A stretch of 64,000 bases of DNA from AWTP1-13 sp050248715 (GCA_050248715.1 JBFWRV010000029.1:1-64000), one strand, 5' to 3'; counted from the first letter of the stretch, positions 1-8,662 are shown. The notes: a model not told the origin generated them from the letters alone. Program-made: numbers and translations.

Positions 1-141
1 CTGCCCTGCTCGCATGAGCACATCGCCTGACAAATACCTCAGCTTCTCCCCCCGGCGCGCGATCTCGGTGAGCTGCGCCATTTGCAGTCCCGCGAACAGG
101 GGCACGTGAGAGAGCGGAGCGAGGAGGTCGTCGAAGGACAT
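1..141 (-). CDS. Cyclic nucleotide-binding (Crp/Fnr-type sensor) domain protein, N-terminal fragment
   Basis: Only the first 47 codons lie in the window; the gene continues off the left edge. The ATG is at 141 on the minus strand. The translated start reads MSFDDLLAPLSHVPLFAGL, followed by a segment ending in GDVLMRAGQ. This is the usual opening of a cNMP-binding domain: a helix with a 'PLF..L' motif, then the first beta strands containing the 'G(D/E)xLxxxG' turn. Whether a DNA-binding domain follows cannot be seen, so it may be a regulator or a stand-alone sensor. Confidence 0.7.
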   Translation of the reverse strand, partial: MSFDDLLAPLSHVPLFAGLQMAQLTEIARRGEKLRYLSGDVLMRAGQ

Positions 142-250
142 GGCCGACAACGTTGAGCGATTCGCGTTGCCGGTCCAGCAGGCGCGCGCGCGGAACTGTG
201 GTCAGCCGATCACACACACATCCGCAGCCCTAATGCCCTATCCCGTGGGA
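142..250. other. Short intergenic region
   Basis: This gap separates the cNMP-binding gene start from the 3' end of the response regulator. It contains GC-rich sequence with a short CACACACA tract near 213 and no reading frame of note. It should carry the promoter of the leftward gene, but no clear -35/-10 pair was recognised. Confidence 0.3.
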
Positions 251-937
251 TCAGGGCACTAGCTTGTAGCCGCCCGTCTCCGTGACAAGGAGCTCGGCGT
301 GCGAGGGATCCTTCTCGATCTTCTGGCGCAGGCGATAAATATGCGTCTCCAGCGTATGCGTGGTGACGCCGGAGTTATAGCCCCACACCTCCTGCAGCAG
401 AATATCGCGCGTCACCACCTTCTCCCCCGCGCGATAGAGATACTTGAGAATGGACGTTTCCTTTTCGGTAAGGCGTATCTTGGAGCCCTTCTCGTCCAGC
501 AGCATCTTCGATGCCGGCTTGAACGAATACGGACCGATCGCGAAAACCGCATCTTCGCTCTGCTCGTGCTGGCGTAGCTGCGCACGAATGCGCGCGAGAA
601 GGACCGCGAACTTGAAGGGTTTCGTGACGTAGTCATTCGCGCCCGAGTCCAGCCCCAGAATCATGTCGGCATCCGAGACATTGCCCGTCAGCATGACGAT
701 GGGACTCTTGAAACCGTTCTTGCGCAGGAGCTTGCACGCCTCTCTGCCGTCCATGTCGGGCAGCCCGACGTCGAGCATGACGAGATCGAGATGCTCGCTC
801 TTGGCCAAGTCTATTCCCTTCGTTGCGGTGCCAGCGGTCAGAACCTCGAACTCATCGTGCAGGGCCAGCTGGTCTTTCAGCGAGTCACGAAGGTCCTCGT
901 CGTCGTCGACGATGAGAATCTTGCGTGCAGTGCTCAT
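251..937 (-). CDS. OmpR/PhoB-family response regulator
   Basis: The protein has 228 residues with two domains. Residues 1-120 form a receiver: acidic pocket DDDE at 11-14, phospho-acceptor Asp56 in VMLDVGLPD, the switch Thr in MLTGN and the conserved Lys in VTKPF. Residues about 130-228 form a winged-helix domain with the LTEKE and TLETHIYRLRQKIE motifs of OmpR-type DNA-binding proteins. An open frame extends upstream to 1201, but homologues start at MSTARKILIV, so the ATG at 937 is chosen. No histidine kinase gene is adjacent, so the partner and regulon are unknown. A CenR- or CtrA-type role cannot be told from sequence alone. Confidence 0.9.
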   Translation of the reverse strand: MSTARKILIVDDDEDLRDSLKDQLALHDEFEVLTAGTATKGIDLAKSEHLDLVMLDVGLPDMDGREACKLLRKNGFKSPIVMLTGNVSDADMILGLDSGANDYVTKPFKFAVLLARIRAQLRQHEQSEDAVFAIGPYSFKPASKMLLDEKGSKIRLTEKETSILKYLYRAGEKVVTRDILLQEVWGYNSGVTTHTLETHIYRLRQKIEKDPSHAELLVTETGGYKLVP

Positions 938-1040
938 GCGGGTCGGCTCCGGTCTTGATTGGACTGTTGTTGCCAGTAACACACAGTCTAGCATCAGATC
1001 GGGGTGGGAAATAGAGTTGTCGTCCGTTTGGAGGGGGCCT

Positions 1041-1622
1041 ATGCGCCGTGGCTTGCAGACCTTGCACGATCGCTCGCTCGAGGTCTTCACGCGCAGTGCC
1101 GGGTCGCGTCGAGGCATCCTCAAGGCGGGCAATCTGACGTTTCCGTGCGCACTGGGACGTACCGGGTGGCGCGCATCAAAGCGCGAGGGGGACGGCGCCA
1201 CCCCGATGGGCTGCTGGCGCCTGGAGAGGGTGCTCTACCGGCCTGACCGCTTGCGGCATCCGCGAACGGGGTTGCCGATGCGGGCCCTGGGCCCGGCGGA
1301 CGGCTGGTGCGACGCGGTCGAGGACCGCAACTATAATCGGCCCGTGCGCCACCCCTACCCGGCAAGCGCCGAGCAGTTGTGGCGCCAGGACGGCCTCTAC
1401 GATGTGATCGTCGTCCTCGCCTGCAATACCCGGCCTCGCGTGCGCGGTCGGGGCAGCGCCATCTTCATGCACGTGGCAACGCCCACCTACACGCCAACAC
1501 AAGGCTGCATCGCGCTTGCACGCCCGCACCTGCTGCGCCTGATCGAGCGCATCGGGCGGCGGGCAAGCGTCGTGGTAGGCCCCCGCAACAAAAGCGCCCG
1601 AAGCTCACGCTTCGGGCGTTGA
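1041..1622 (+). CDS. L,D-transpeptidase (YkuD-type) family protein
   Basis: This 193-residue protein carries the YkuD catalytic signature near residues 150-165: a His followed by TPTYTPTQGCIAL, that is HxxxxxTxGC with the nucleophilic Cys. Such enzymes form 3-3 peptidoglycan crosslinks or attach proteins to peptidoglycan. The N-terminal part (GAL GRTG, REGDGATP) matches short L,D-transpeptidases that have no obvious signal peptide. The ATG at 1041 has a GGAGG box 6 bases upstream, better than any earlier start. It is divergent from the response regulator. Its last codons are written inside the hairpin that ends the converging amtB transcript. Confidence 0.8.
   Translation: MRRGLQTLHDRSLEVFTRSAGSRRGILKAGNLTFPCALGRTGWRASKREGDGATPMGCWRLERVLYRPDRLRHPRTGLPMRALGPADGWCDAVEDRNYNRPVRHPYPASAEQLWRQDGLYDVIVVLACNTRPRVRGRGSAIFMHVATPTYTPTQGCIALARPHLLRLIERIGRRASVVVGPRNKSARSSRFGR
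1589..1620 (-). terminator. Rho-independent terminator of glnK-amtB, overlapping the L,D-transpeptidase 3' end
   Basis: Arms 1593-1604 and 1609-1620 pair over about 10-12 bp with a 4-base loop. Read on the minus strand the hairpin is followed by TTTTGTTG, the U-tract expected downstream of amtB (which ends at 1700). The plus-strand gene's stop codon starts in the last base of this hairpin. Confidence 0.65.
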
Positions 1623-1699
1623 GAGCACGCCACCTATGGCGGCGCGCCCAGGAGGCGGCGAAGGCCCGATGGAGCGCGGGCCTCGCCGCCGGTTAACCT

Positions 1700-3169
1700 T
1701 CAGTAGTTATAGGCGCGCTCGCCATGGTCGACGAGGTCGAGGCCCTCGCGCTCCTGGTCGGTGCCGAGGCGCAGACCGAAGATCACCTTGACGATCAGCA
1801 GCAGGATGAGCGACCCGACGCCTGACCACAGCAGCGTCAGCGCCACCGCCTTGCATTGCGTGACGACCTGCGCGGCCATGTCGTAGTCGGCGACCTTGCC
1901 AGCCGCATAGTCAAAGATGCCGGTGCCGCCCAGGGCCGGCGCGGCGAGAAAGCCGGTGCCGATGGCGCCGATGATGCCGCCGACGCAGTGCACGCCGAAC
2001 ACATCGAGCGAGTCATCGTAGCCCAGCGCGTTCTTGATCGCCGAGCAGAAGATCATGCACACGACGCCGGCGACGATCCCGAGCACGATGGCTCCCATCG
2101 GTCCGGCGAAGCCAGACGCCGGCGTCACCGCAACCAGGCCCGCGATGGCACCCGACGCGGCACCCAGCAGGCTCGGTTTGCCCTTGAACATCTTCTCCAT
2201 CACCAGCCATGCCAACGCCGCCGCAGCCGTCGCCACGAAGGTGTTGATCATCGCCAGAGCCGCGGTGCCGCCTGCCTCGAGTGCCGACCCGCAGTTGAAG
2301 CCGAACCAGCCGACCCACAGCAGCGAGGCGCCGATCAGCGTCATCGTCAGCGAGTGGGGAGGCATTGCCTCGCGACCGAAGCCGACGCGCTTGCCGACCA
2401 CGAATGCAGCCATCAGCCCGGCGATGCCCGCATTGATGTGCACGACCGTGCCGCCGGCGAAATCGATCGCACCCCACTGGAAGGCGAGACCCGCATTGGC
2501 GACCACGGCGTCCATCGCCGCCTGCGCGGCGGCCTTGGCGTCGGGCGCGGCCGCGGCCAGGGCCTTACCGGCGGCGACCGTGGCGGCGGGACCGGCCCAA
2601 TACCAGACCATGTGTGCGATCGGGAAGTAGATGACCGTGACCCAAAGCGCGATGAAGGCGAGAACGGCCGAGAATTTCATGCGTTCGGCCACCGCGCCCA
2701 CGATCAGCGCGGGCGTGATGCAGGCGAAGGTCATCTGAAAGCAGATGTAGGCGTATTCGGGGATGACGACGCCGTCAGTGAAAGTCTCGACGTTGGACTC
2801 GGGCGTCACTCCAGCCAGGAAAGCCTTGGAGAGGCCGCCGACGAACATGTTGAAGGAGGTGCCTTCGGTAAAGGCCAGGCTGTAGCCGTAGACCACCCAG
2901 ATGATGGCAACGAGGCAGACGCAGGTGAAAACCTGCATCAGCATCGACAACATGTTCTTGGTGCGGACCATGCCGCCGTAGAACAGGGCAAGGCCGGGAA
3001 TGGTCATCAGCAAGACGAGCACCGAGGCCGTCATCATCCACGCGGTGTCGCCCTTGTTCGGCGTTGGTGCGGGCGTTGGCGCTTGCGCCAGCGCGGCAGC
3101 GGCCGTCAGCGCCACTAGGGTTGCGGCGGCTGCGAAAGCAGCCAACCGGCGCAAGTTGCAAAACTTCAT
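1700..3169 (-). CDS. amtB: Ammonium transporter Amt
   Basis: The 489-residue inner-membrane ammonium channel has an N-terminal signal-like hydrophobic stretch ending in ALAQAP, then about eleven membrane helices. Family motifs include WMMTASVLVLLMTIPGLALF at the start of helix 1, FAGGTVVHINAGIAGL with one pore His, and DDSLDVFGVHCVGGIIGAIG with the second. The start ATG at 3169 has GGAGG upstream. It lies 65 bases after glnK in the same direction, the classic glnK-amtB pair in which the PII protein blocks the channel when nitrogen is plentiful. An antisense frame over the gene is a GC artefact. Confidence 0.97.
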   Translation of the reverse strand: MKFCNLRRLAAFAAAATLVALTAAAALAQAPTPAPTPNKGDTAWMMTASVLVLLMTIPGLALFYGGMVRTKNMLSMLMQVFTCVCLVAIIWVVYGYSLAFTEGTSFNMFVGGLSKAFLAGVTPESNVETFTDGVVIPEYAYICFQMTFACITPALIVGAVAERMKFSAVLAFIALWVTVIYFPIAHMVWYWAGPAATVAAGKALAAAAPDAKAAAQAAMDAVVANAGLAFQWGAIDFAGGTVVHINAGIAGLMAAFVVGKRVGFGREAMPPHSLTMTLIGASLLWVGWFGFNCGSALEAGGTAALAMINTFVATAAAALAWLVMEKMFKGKPSLLGAASGAIAGLVAVTPASGFAGPMGAIVLGIVAGVVCMIFCSAIKNALGYDDSLDVFGVHCVGGIIGAIGTGFLAAPALGGTGIFDYAAGKVADYDMAAQVVTQCKAVALTLLWSGVGSLILLLIVKVIFGLRLGTDQEREGLDLVDHGERAYNY

Positions 3170-3234
3170 GTGTCGTGCCTCCAAGTATGCGGCAGTACGG
3201 ATTGTGGATTGAAGGTGGGCCGTTCGAGTCACGC

Positions 3235-3573
3235 TCAGATGGCGCTGTCGTCGGTCTCGCCCGTGCGGACGCGGACGGCATGGTCGATGGGTGAGACGAA
3301 AATCTTGCCGTCACCGATCTGGCCCGTCCTGGCGGTACGGACGATGGCCTCCACGGCCCGGTCCACGCTGCCCGATGGCACCACCACCTCGATCTTGATC
3401 TTGGGCAGGAAGTTCACGGCGTACTCGGCGCCGCGATAGATTTCCGTGTGCCCCTTCTGGCGGCCGTAGCCCTTGACCTCCATCACGGTCATGCCTTGCA
3501 GGCCGAGGTCGGTCAGCGCCGAGCGAACCTCCTCGAGCTTGAACGGCTTGATGATGGCCGTCACCAGCTTCAT
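3235..3573 (-). CDS. glnK: PII nitrogen regulatory protein
   Basis: This is a 112-residue PII signal protein. The T-loop sequence YRGAEYAVNFLPK has the uridylylated Tyr at residue 51. The C-terminal PII signature KIFVSPIDHAVRVRTGE is intact. PII trimers sense 2-oxoglutarate and ATP/ADP, are modified by GlnD, and control AmtB, glutamine synthetase and NtrB. The gene heads the glnK-amtB operon and has a strong GGGGAG site before the ATG. The leader contains an 8-bp hairpin (3598-3620), and a sigma-54-like promoter lies about 95 bases upstream, which fits nitrogen control. Confidence 0.97.
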   Translation of the reverse strand: MKLVTAIIKPFKLEEVRSALTDLGLQGMTVMEVKGYGRQKGHTEIYRGAEYAVNFLPKIKIEVVVPSGSVDRAVEAIVRTARTGQIGDGKIFVSPIDHAVRVRTGETDDSAI

Positions 3574-3666
3574 GTTGCTCCCCTTCTGGCTCGGCCGACC
3601 TGCCCGCGCATGGGGCAGGTGCAGCCATCCCTCGCCGCTCGCATTTCAGCGACGCCAGAACGCAGA

Positions 3667-3682
3667 GTCAAAACGCGTGCCA
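3667..3682 (-). promoter_or_regulatory. Candidate sigma-54 promoter of glnK-amtB
   Basis: On the minus strand the sequence is TGGCACG-CGTT-TTGAC. The -24 half matches the sigma-54 consensus TGGCACG exactly with the normal 4-base gap. The -12 half is TTGAC rather than TTGCA, so it is imperfect. It sits 94 bases upstream of the glnK start. Confidence 0.45.
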
Positions 3683-3792
3683 CTCGCGAGATGGCCCGCC
3701 AACTCATTGATAGAAAAAGAAAATCTGATAGACCTAAAATCTCGGGGCAATCGCGAGCGCCCATGACATAGGCAGCCCGGCTGATTTGCCTC

Positions 3793-4692
3793 TTATCTGG
3801 GCACGTAGGCCGAGGTTCGTTCCCGCATCAGACCCTCTTGCGCTACCGAGGCCACCAGCACGCCATCGCGAGTAAAGATGCTGCCCCGGCAGAAGCCGCG
3901 GGCGCCGTGCCCGGAAGGGCTGTCCTGGGCATAGAGCAGCCAATCGTCGGCACGGAAAGGCCGGTGCAGCCAAAGCGCGTGATCGAGGCTGGCGAGCTGG
4001 ACATCCTTGTCGAACATCAGCTTGCCGTGAGCAATCAGCGCGGTGTCCAGCAGCGAGAAATCCGAGGCGTAGGCCAGCACGCACTGATGCAAAGCCAAGT
4101 CGTCCGGTATGCGGCCGTTGGCGCGCATCCAAATGTACTGCTCGGGCTCGCGCTTCTCCCGCGCGAAGTAGCGCGAAACGTCCACCGGCCGCAGCTCGAT
4201 CGGCCGCTCGCTCTCCCAATACTTGCGCATGCTTTCGGGCAGCTCGCCGATCATGCGCACCTTGAGGTCCTGCTCGCTCGGCAGCTCCTCCGGCATCGGC
4301 ACCACGGGCATCGTGACTTGATGATCGAGTCCGGGCTCGCGCTTATGGAACGATACGCTCATCACGAACATCGCCCGGCCGTGCTGGGTCGCCGTGACGC
4401 GGCGCGTGCTGAAACTACCGCCGTCGCGCACGCGATCGACCCCATAGATGATTGGCCGGGCGAGATCGCCGGGTTGCAGGAAATAGGCATGCAGGGAATG
4501 CGCGATGCGTTCGGGCGCCACGGTGCGCACGGCGGCGACGAGCCCCTGGCCGAGGATCTGGCCGCCGTAGACGCGCTGCCAAGCCTGCTGCGGGCTGCGC
4601 CCGCGGAAAAGGTTGTCCTCAAGAGGCTCCAGATCGAGAACCGACAGCAGATCGGCGATAGCGCCGCTCGATTTTGCAGGCTTTTCGGTCAT
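3793..4692 (-). CDS. tesB: Acyl-CoA thioesterase II (TesB family)
   Basis: The 299-residue protein has the double hot-dog fold length of TesB. It hydrolyses acyl-CoA to free fatty acid and CoA. The C-terminal half shows the family catalytic context: Asp in ASLDHALW, a Ser in place of the usual Thr in YAQDSPSG, and Gln in SVAQEGLMR. ARGFCRGSIFTRDGVLVAS is the other strong block. The N-terminal hot-dog holds RVYGGQILGQGLVAA. It is a single gene, divergent from the alcohol dehydrogenase with a short gap. The Thr-to-Ser change at the presumed catalytic position is conservative. Confidence 0.9.
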   Translation of the reverse strand: MTEKPAKSSGAIADLLSVLDLEPLEDNLFRGRSPQQAWQRVYGGQILGQGLVAAVRTVAPERIAHSLHAYFLQPGDLARPIIYGVDRVRDGGSFSTRRVTATQHGRAMFVMSVSFHKREPGLDHQVTMPVVPMPEELPSEQDLKVRMIGELPESMRKYWESERPIELRPVDVSRYFAREKREPEQYIWMRANGRIPDDLALHQCVLAYASDFSLLDTALIAHGKLMFDKDVQLASLDHALWLHRPFRADDWLLYAQDSPSGHGARGFCRGSIFTRDGVLVASVAQEGLMRERTSAYVPR

Positions 4693-4867
4693 GAGTCGGC
4701 CCCTGGCAATCGAAGCCGACAGGGGAGGCGCGGCCTACGGGCCTGTCAAGCGCCAACACCGCCCAGGGCCGGCACGCTGGCAATGAGCAATGAGAAGCCT
4801 TTGCCACGTCTTGCCCAATCGCAGACTTTCTCGTCCTATCGTCGGCGCCGAGCGATGGAGACCCAGG

Positions 4868-6001
4868 ATGTATGCGCCCCCCGGCGTCAGGTGCAACCCG
4901 AACATGGCCGTGCCCGGCACCATGCACGCTTGGGTGCTGGGCGGGCCGGGTGAACTCATCTTCAGCGAGAAGCCGGTGCCGGTACCCGGGCGCGCCGAGG
5001 TGCTCGTGCGCATCGACGCGGTCGCCATCTGCGCCACCGACCTCGAGGTGATCGCACACGGGCCGCCGGCGCTCGTGCAAGGGGGGCTTCCGTTCAACAA
5101 GGGCTGGACGCCAGGGCATGAGTATATGGGCACTGTTGCCGCCCTCGGGCCGGGCGTCGACGAGTTTGCTATCGGCGACCGTGTCACCGTGGAGATCCAT
5201 GCCGGCTGCGGCCAGTGCAAGCGCTGCCGCATGGGCATGTACACGTCCTGCCTGAACTACGGGCTCAACTATGGCGATGTCGACAAGGGTCATCGCGCCA
5301 ACGGCTTCACGACCGACGGCGGCTTTGCAGAATACGCCGTCAACAACGTCAACACGTTGATCCGCATCGCCGACAGCATGTCGGACGAAGAGGCGACGCT
5401 TGTCGTAACCGCTGGCACGGCCATGTACGGACTCACCGAGCTTGGTGGCCTCGTGGCTGGAGAAAGCGTCGTGGTGATCGGGCCGGGTCCGATCGGCCTG
5501 CTCGGCGTAGCCGTGGCCAAGGCACTAGGCGCGTCACCCGTGATCCTCACCGGCACGCGCCAAGGGCGACTCGAGAAAGGCCTTGAGCTTGGCGCCGACC
5601 ACGTCGTCGACGTGACCAAGCAGGAGGCCATCGAGGCGGTGCGCCGAATCAACGGGGGCAAGGGGGTCGACTACGTGATCGAGTGTTCTGGTGCAGCCAA
5701 TGCCATCAACGACGCCGCGCACATGCTCAATCGCGGCGGCAAACTTTGCCTTGCTGCCTTTCCGCATGAGCCGGTGCCGGTCGACGTAGCCCACCTCGTC
5801 CGCAACAACATCTACGTCTACGGCATCCGCGGCGAGGGCAGGAGCGCCACGCATCGCGCCGAGGCCTTCATGCGCCAGAAGCGCTTCGATGCGCGCTTGA
5901 TCCACACGCACACCTTCGGGCTGGCCGACCTCCCGGAGGCCTTGCGCTACGCCCGCGACCGGGTGGAGGACGCCATCAAGGTCGTCGTGAAGACCCGTTG
6001 A
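4868..6001 (+). CDS. Zinc-dependent alcohol dehydrogenase family protein
   Basis: This 377-residue MDR-superfamily oxidoreductase has the GroES-like N-terminal half with the catalytic-zinc Cys in AICATDLE and the GHE signature (PGHEYMGTVAALGPG). The structural-zinc lobe GCGQCKRCRMGMYTSC has four Cys. The Rossmann half has GPGPIGLLGVAVAKALGA for NAD(P) binding. It resembles threonine/sorbitol-dehydrogenase-type enzymes, but the substrate is not evident. The ATG at 4868 has GGAG 7 bases upstream; the ATG at 4904 is an alternative. The next gene, fmt, starts 17 bases later and may be co-transcribed. Confidence 0.88.
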   Translation: MYAPPGVRCNPNMAVPGTMHAWVLGGPGELIFSEKPVPVPGRAEVLVRIDAVAICATDLEVIAHGPPALVQGGLPFNKGWTPGHEYMGTVAALGPGVDEFAIGDRVTVEIHAGCGQCKRCRMGMYTSCLNYGLNYGDVDKGHRANGFTTDGGFAEYAVNNVNTLIRIADSMSDEEATLVVTAGTAMYGLTELGGLVAGESVVVIGPGPIGLLGVAVAKALGASPVILTGTRQGRLEKGLELGADHVVDVTKQEAIEAVRRINGGKGVDYVIECSGAANAINDAAHMLNRGGKLCLAAFPHEPVPVDVAHLVRNNIYVYGIRGEGRSATHRAEAFMRQKRFDARLIHTHTFGLADLPEALRYARDRVEDAIKVVVKTR

Positions 6002-6018
6002 CCGGAAGAAGCATTGCG

Positions 6019-6951
6019 ATGCTGCGCGTCGTTTTCATGGGCACCCCCGACTTCGCCGTCCCCACGCTCGCCGGGATCGTGGGCGGCGGGCACGACGTGG
6101 TCGCCGTCTATACCCAGCCGCCGCGCCCCGCCGGTCGCGGCATGGCACCCCGAAAGTCGCCCGTCCACATCCTGGCGGAGCGTCACGGCATCGCCGTGTT
6201 CACTCCGGCAAGCCTGCGTGGCGAGGAGGCGCAACGCGCGTTTGCCGCGCACGGCGCCGATGTCGGCGTAGTCGTCGCCTACGGGCTGATTCTGCCCGTG
6301 CCGGTGCTCGAGGCAACGGCCCACGGTTGTCTCAATCTGCATGCCTCTGCACTACCGCGCTGGCGCGGCGCCGCACCGATCCAGCGTGCCATCATCTCCG
6401 GCGACGTCGAGACCGCAGCCGCCGTCATGCGCATGGAGGCGGGCCTCGACACAGGGCCGGTCTGCGCCCTGGAGCGTGTGGCGATCGGCCCGGATACGAC
6501 CGCCGGCGAACTGCACGACACCCTGGCCGAGATAGGCGCTCGCCTGATGGTGCATGCCCTCGACACGCTCGAACGCGAGGGTCTCGCCTGCGATCCACAA
6601 CCGGCCGACGGCGTGACCTATGCGACCAAGATCGACAAGGCCGAGACGCGCATCGATTTCACGCGCCCTGCCCGCGAGGTGCACAACCGTGTGCGGGGCC
6701 TGTCGCCGTGGCCGGGGGCATGGTTGGAAGTGGCCCACGAGGGCCGTCGTGAGCGCATCAAGGTGCTGCGAACCGCGCTCGTCCCTGGCGGGCGGGGCGA
6801 GCCGCCGGGCAGCGTGCTTGACGACGCGCTGACCATTGCCTGCGCCGAGGAGGCGGTTCGCGTGCTGCAGGCGCAGAGAGCGGGCAGGCGGCCCATGGAG
6901 GCAGCGGAGCTCCTGCGCGGGCTACCTATCCGGGTCGGCACGCGACTCTGA
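6019..6951 (+). CDS. fmt: Methionyl-tRNA formyltransferase
   Basis: The 310-residue enzyme formylates Met-tRNAfMet using 10-formyl-tetrahydrofolate, in the cytoplasm. The start LRVVFMGTPDFAVPTL, the active-site block LNLHASALPRWRGAAP and the following MEAGLDTGPV with the catalytic Asp are all present. The C-terminal OB-type domain follows from about residue 205. The ATG at 6019 has a GGAAGAAG site; a longer frame from 5998 overlaps the preceding stop and is not needed. It is followed by a small secreted protein and truA. A deformylase gene is not in the window. Confidence 0.96.
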   Translation: MLRVVFMGTPDFAVPTLAGIVGGGHDVVAVYTQPPRPAGRGMAPRKSPVHILAERHGIAVFTPASLRGEEAQRAFAAHGADVGVVVAYGLILPVPVLEATAHGCLNLHASALPRWRGAAPIQRAIISGDVETAAAVMRMEAGLDTGPVCALERVAIGPDTTAGELHDTLAEIGARLMVHALDTLEREGLACDPQPADGVTYATKIDKAETRIDFTRPAREVHNRVRGLSPWPGAWLEVAHEGRRERIKVLRTALVPGGRGEPPGSVLDDALTIACAEEAVRVLQAQRAGRRPMEAAELLRGLPIRVGTRL

Positions 6952-7074
6952 TCTGTGGGCGCTGAACGCGCCAACACGAGCGCGTTAAGCCATTGGCCGC
7001 AAATGCCTGGCCGCTCCCGTTGGGACGTTGCTACAGTCCTGGCCAAGGCGCGTATCAAGATCTGGAGCAGCAAC

Positions 7075-7335
7075 ATGCGTTTCCTGGCGGTGGCAATCGT
7101 CACCGGGGCCACGGGCCTCGTAGCCGGCGGCACGATGGCCGCAGCCGAGCCCTATGAAACCTCGCTCTACACGGTTCCCCGTACGACCCGCATCGAGCCC
7201 CGCCCGTTCTATGGCGCGACCGTGACCATCGAGGCGGGTGTGCGGGTATTCCGGCCGCTGCCGCCACACGACCGGGTCATCATCGACCCAACGGCGAACC
7301 AGTCCTACCAGGGGACCCGCGGCTATCGCCGCTGA
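7075..7335 (+). CDS. Small secreted hypothetical protein
   Basis: The 86-residue protein has a clear signal peptide: MRF, hydrophobic core LAVAIVTGATGLVAGG, and a likely cut after TMAAA. The mature part of about 63 residues is rich in Pro, Arg and Tyr, with no Cys and no motif I recognise (TVPRTTRIEPRPFYGATV). A GGAG site lies upstream of the ATG at 7075. It lies between fmt and truA on the same strand. Function unknown; probably periplasmic. Confidence 0.6.
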   Translation: MRFLAVAIVTGATGLVAGGTMAAAEPYETSLYTVPRTTRIEPRPFYGATVTIEAGVRVFRPLPPHDRVIIDPTANQSYQGTRGYRR

Positions 7336-7504
7336 CGCGATGAGCGCGGGCTGGCACGGTGCGCCGTAAGCGCCCCGGTTAACCTTCGCGGCCGCAGCCA
7401 GTGCACCATTCCGGCGCGCGCTTGCCCTGCCGGATGCGAGCGGGTAGTTGACGACGCCAAGCGCCGCGATGCGGCGACGGCCAAGACCCGCGCATTCCCG
7501 AACC

Positions 7505-8242
7505 ATGCCGCGCTACCGCGTCACTCTCGAATACGACGGCACGCCGTTTGTCGGCTGGCAGGTGCAGGCGACGGGCGTCTCCGTGCAGGGCCGCCTCACG
7601 GAGGCGATCGCGAAGTTTTCCGGCGAGAAGGTGGCCTTGCGGGGCGCCGGCCGCACGGATGCCGGTGTGCACGCCCTCGCCCAGGTGGCGCATTTCGACC
7701 TTGTCCGCGCCTGGCCGGCGGACACCGTGCGCGCTGCCGTCAACTTCCACCTGAAGCCCGACCCGATCGCCGTGCTCGATTGCGCCGTCGTCGCCGACGA
7801 CTTCGATGCCCGCTTCAGCGCCAGGGCCCGCCACTACCTCTATCGCATTCTCTCCCGCCCGGCCCCGCCCGTGCTCGACCACAACCGTGTCTGGTGGGTG
7901 CCGCAGGCGATCGATGCGGAGCCCATGCAGCTGGCCGCCGCAATGCTCGTCGGCCGCCATGACTTCACTACCTTTCGCGCCGCCGGTTGCCAGGCCAAGT
8001 CACCCGTCAAGACGCTCGACCGACTCGAGGTGACGACCGACGGCGCCGAGGTGCGCATCGCTGCGTCCGCGCGCTCGTTCCTGCACAACCAGGTGCGCTC
8101 GATGGTGGGCTCGCTGAAGCTTGTCGGCGAGGGGAAATGGTCTGCGGGCACTCTCAGGGCTGCCCTCGAAGCCCACGACCGCGCGGCCTGCGGACCCGTC
8201 GCTCCCGCCCGCGGCCTCTACCTTGCGCGCGTGGACTACTGA
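7505..8242 (+). CDS. truA: tRNA pseudouridine(38-40) synthase TruA
   Basis: The 245-residue enzyme converts U38-U40 of the tRNA anticodon arm to pseudouridine. The catalytic Asp is residue 52 in GAGRTDAGVHALAQ. Other family blocks are LEYDGTPFVGWQ at the start, the RARHYLYRI block, and SFLHNQVRSMVGSL near the C-terminus. The start at 7505 is chosen because homologues begin MPRYRVTLEYDG, although the frame is open from 7448. The fmt-truA arrangement is usual in this bacterial group. Confidence 0.96.
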   Translation: MPRYRVTLEYDGTPFVGWQVQATGVSVQGRLTEAIAKFSGEKVALRGAGRTDAGVHALAQVAHFDLVRAWPADTVRAAVNFHLKPDPIAVLDCAVVADDFDARFSARARHYLYRILSRPAPPVLDHNRVWWVPQAIDAEPMQLAAAMLVGRHDFTTFRAAGCQAKSPVKTLDRLEVTTDGAEVRIAASARSFLHNQVRSMVGSLKLVGEGKWSAGTLRAALEAHDRAACGPVAPARGLYLARVDY

Positions 8243-8275
8243 AGAGGTGACTTATCTCACACGCGCCTCGCCCAC

Positions 8276-8662
8276 TCAGAGCGCTGCGAGCCGAACGTCC
8301 TTGTCGAGCACCTCCAGCACCCTGGCAAGGTCATGCCCGCGCTTGAGGATCAGGCCTGTCACCGCGACCACACTGTAGGCGCCTTGCCGGCGCGCCAACC
8401 GCGGATTCTTCTCGATGCGATAGAGCGGCACCTCGCTCGTGTGGCGAAACACCGAGAAGACGGCCTTCTCGCGTCCGAAATCGATGGCGTAGTCGCGCCA
8501 CTCGCCGGCTGCCACCTTGCGTCCGTAGAGGTTGAGGATCGCGTTCAGCTCGGACCGCGTGAAGAAAACGGTCGAGGGAACTGTCAAGTGTGCGTAGGCG
8601 CTGCTGCCCCAGCCCGCGCTGCTCACGCGCGGGCGCAACTGTATCGGCTCGGCTTCGCTCAA
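8276..8662 (-). CDS. DUF2794 family protein
   Basis: This 128-residue protein belongs to a conserved alphaproteobacterial family of unknown function. Diagnostic blocks are FFTRSELNAILNLYGRKVAA, GEWRDYAIDFG and LYRIEKNPRLARRQGAYSVV. It is cytoplasmic, with no signal or membrane segment. The start appears to be a TTG at 8662: a GGAGG site lies 6 bases upstream and the nearest upstream ATG is out of frame. It is convergent with truA and divergent from the chrB leader. Confidence 0.88.
   Translation of the reverse strand: MSEAEPIQLRPRVSSAGWGSSAYAHLTVPSTVFFTRSELNAILNLYGRKVAAGEWRDYAIDFGREKAVFSVFRHTSEVPLYRIEKNPRLARRQGAYSVVAVTGLILKRGHDLARVLEVLDKDVRLAAL

Noticed and set aside
1856..3118. 420-codon plus-strand frame over amtB
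   Set aside because: His/Asp/Arg-rich antisense frame without homology; amtB is unambiguous.
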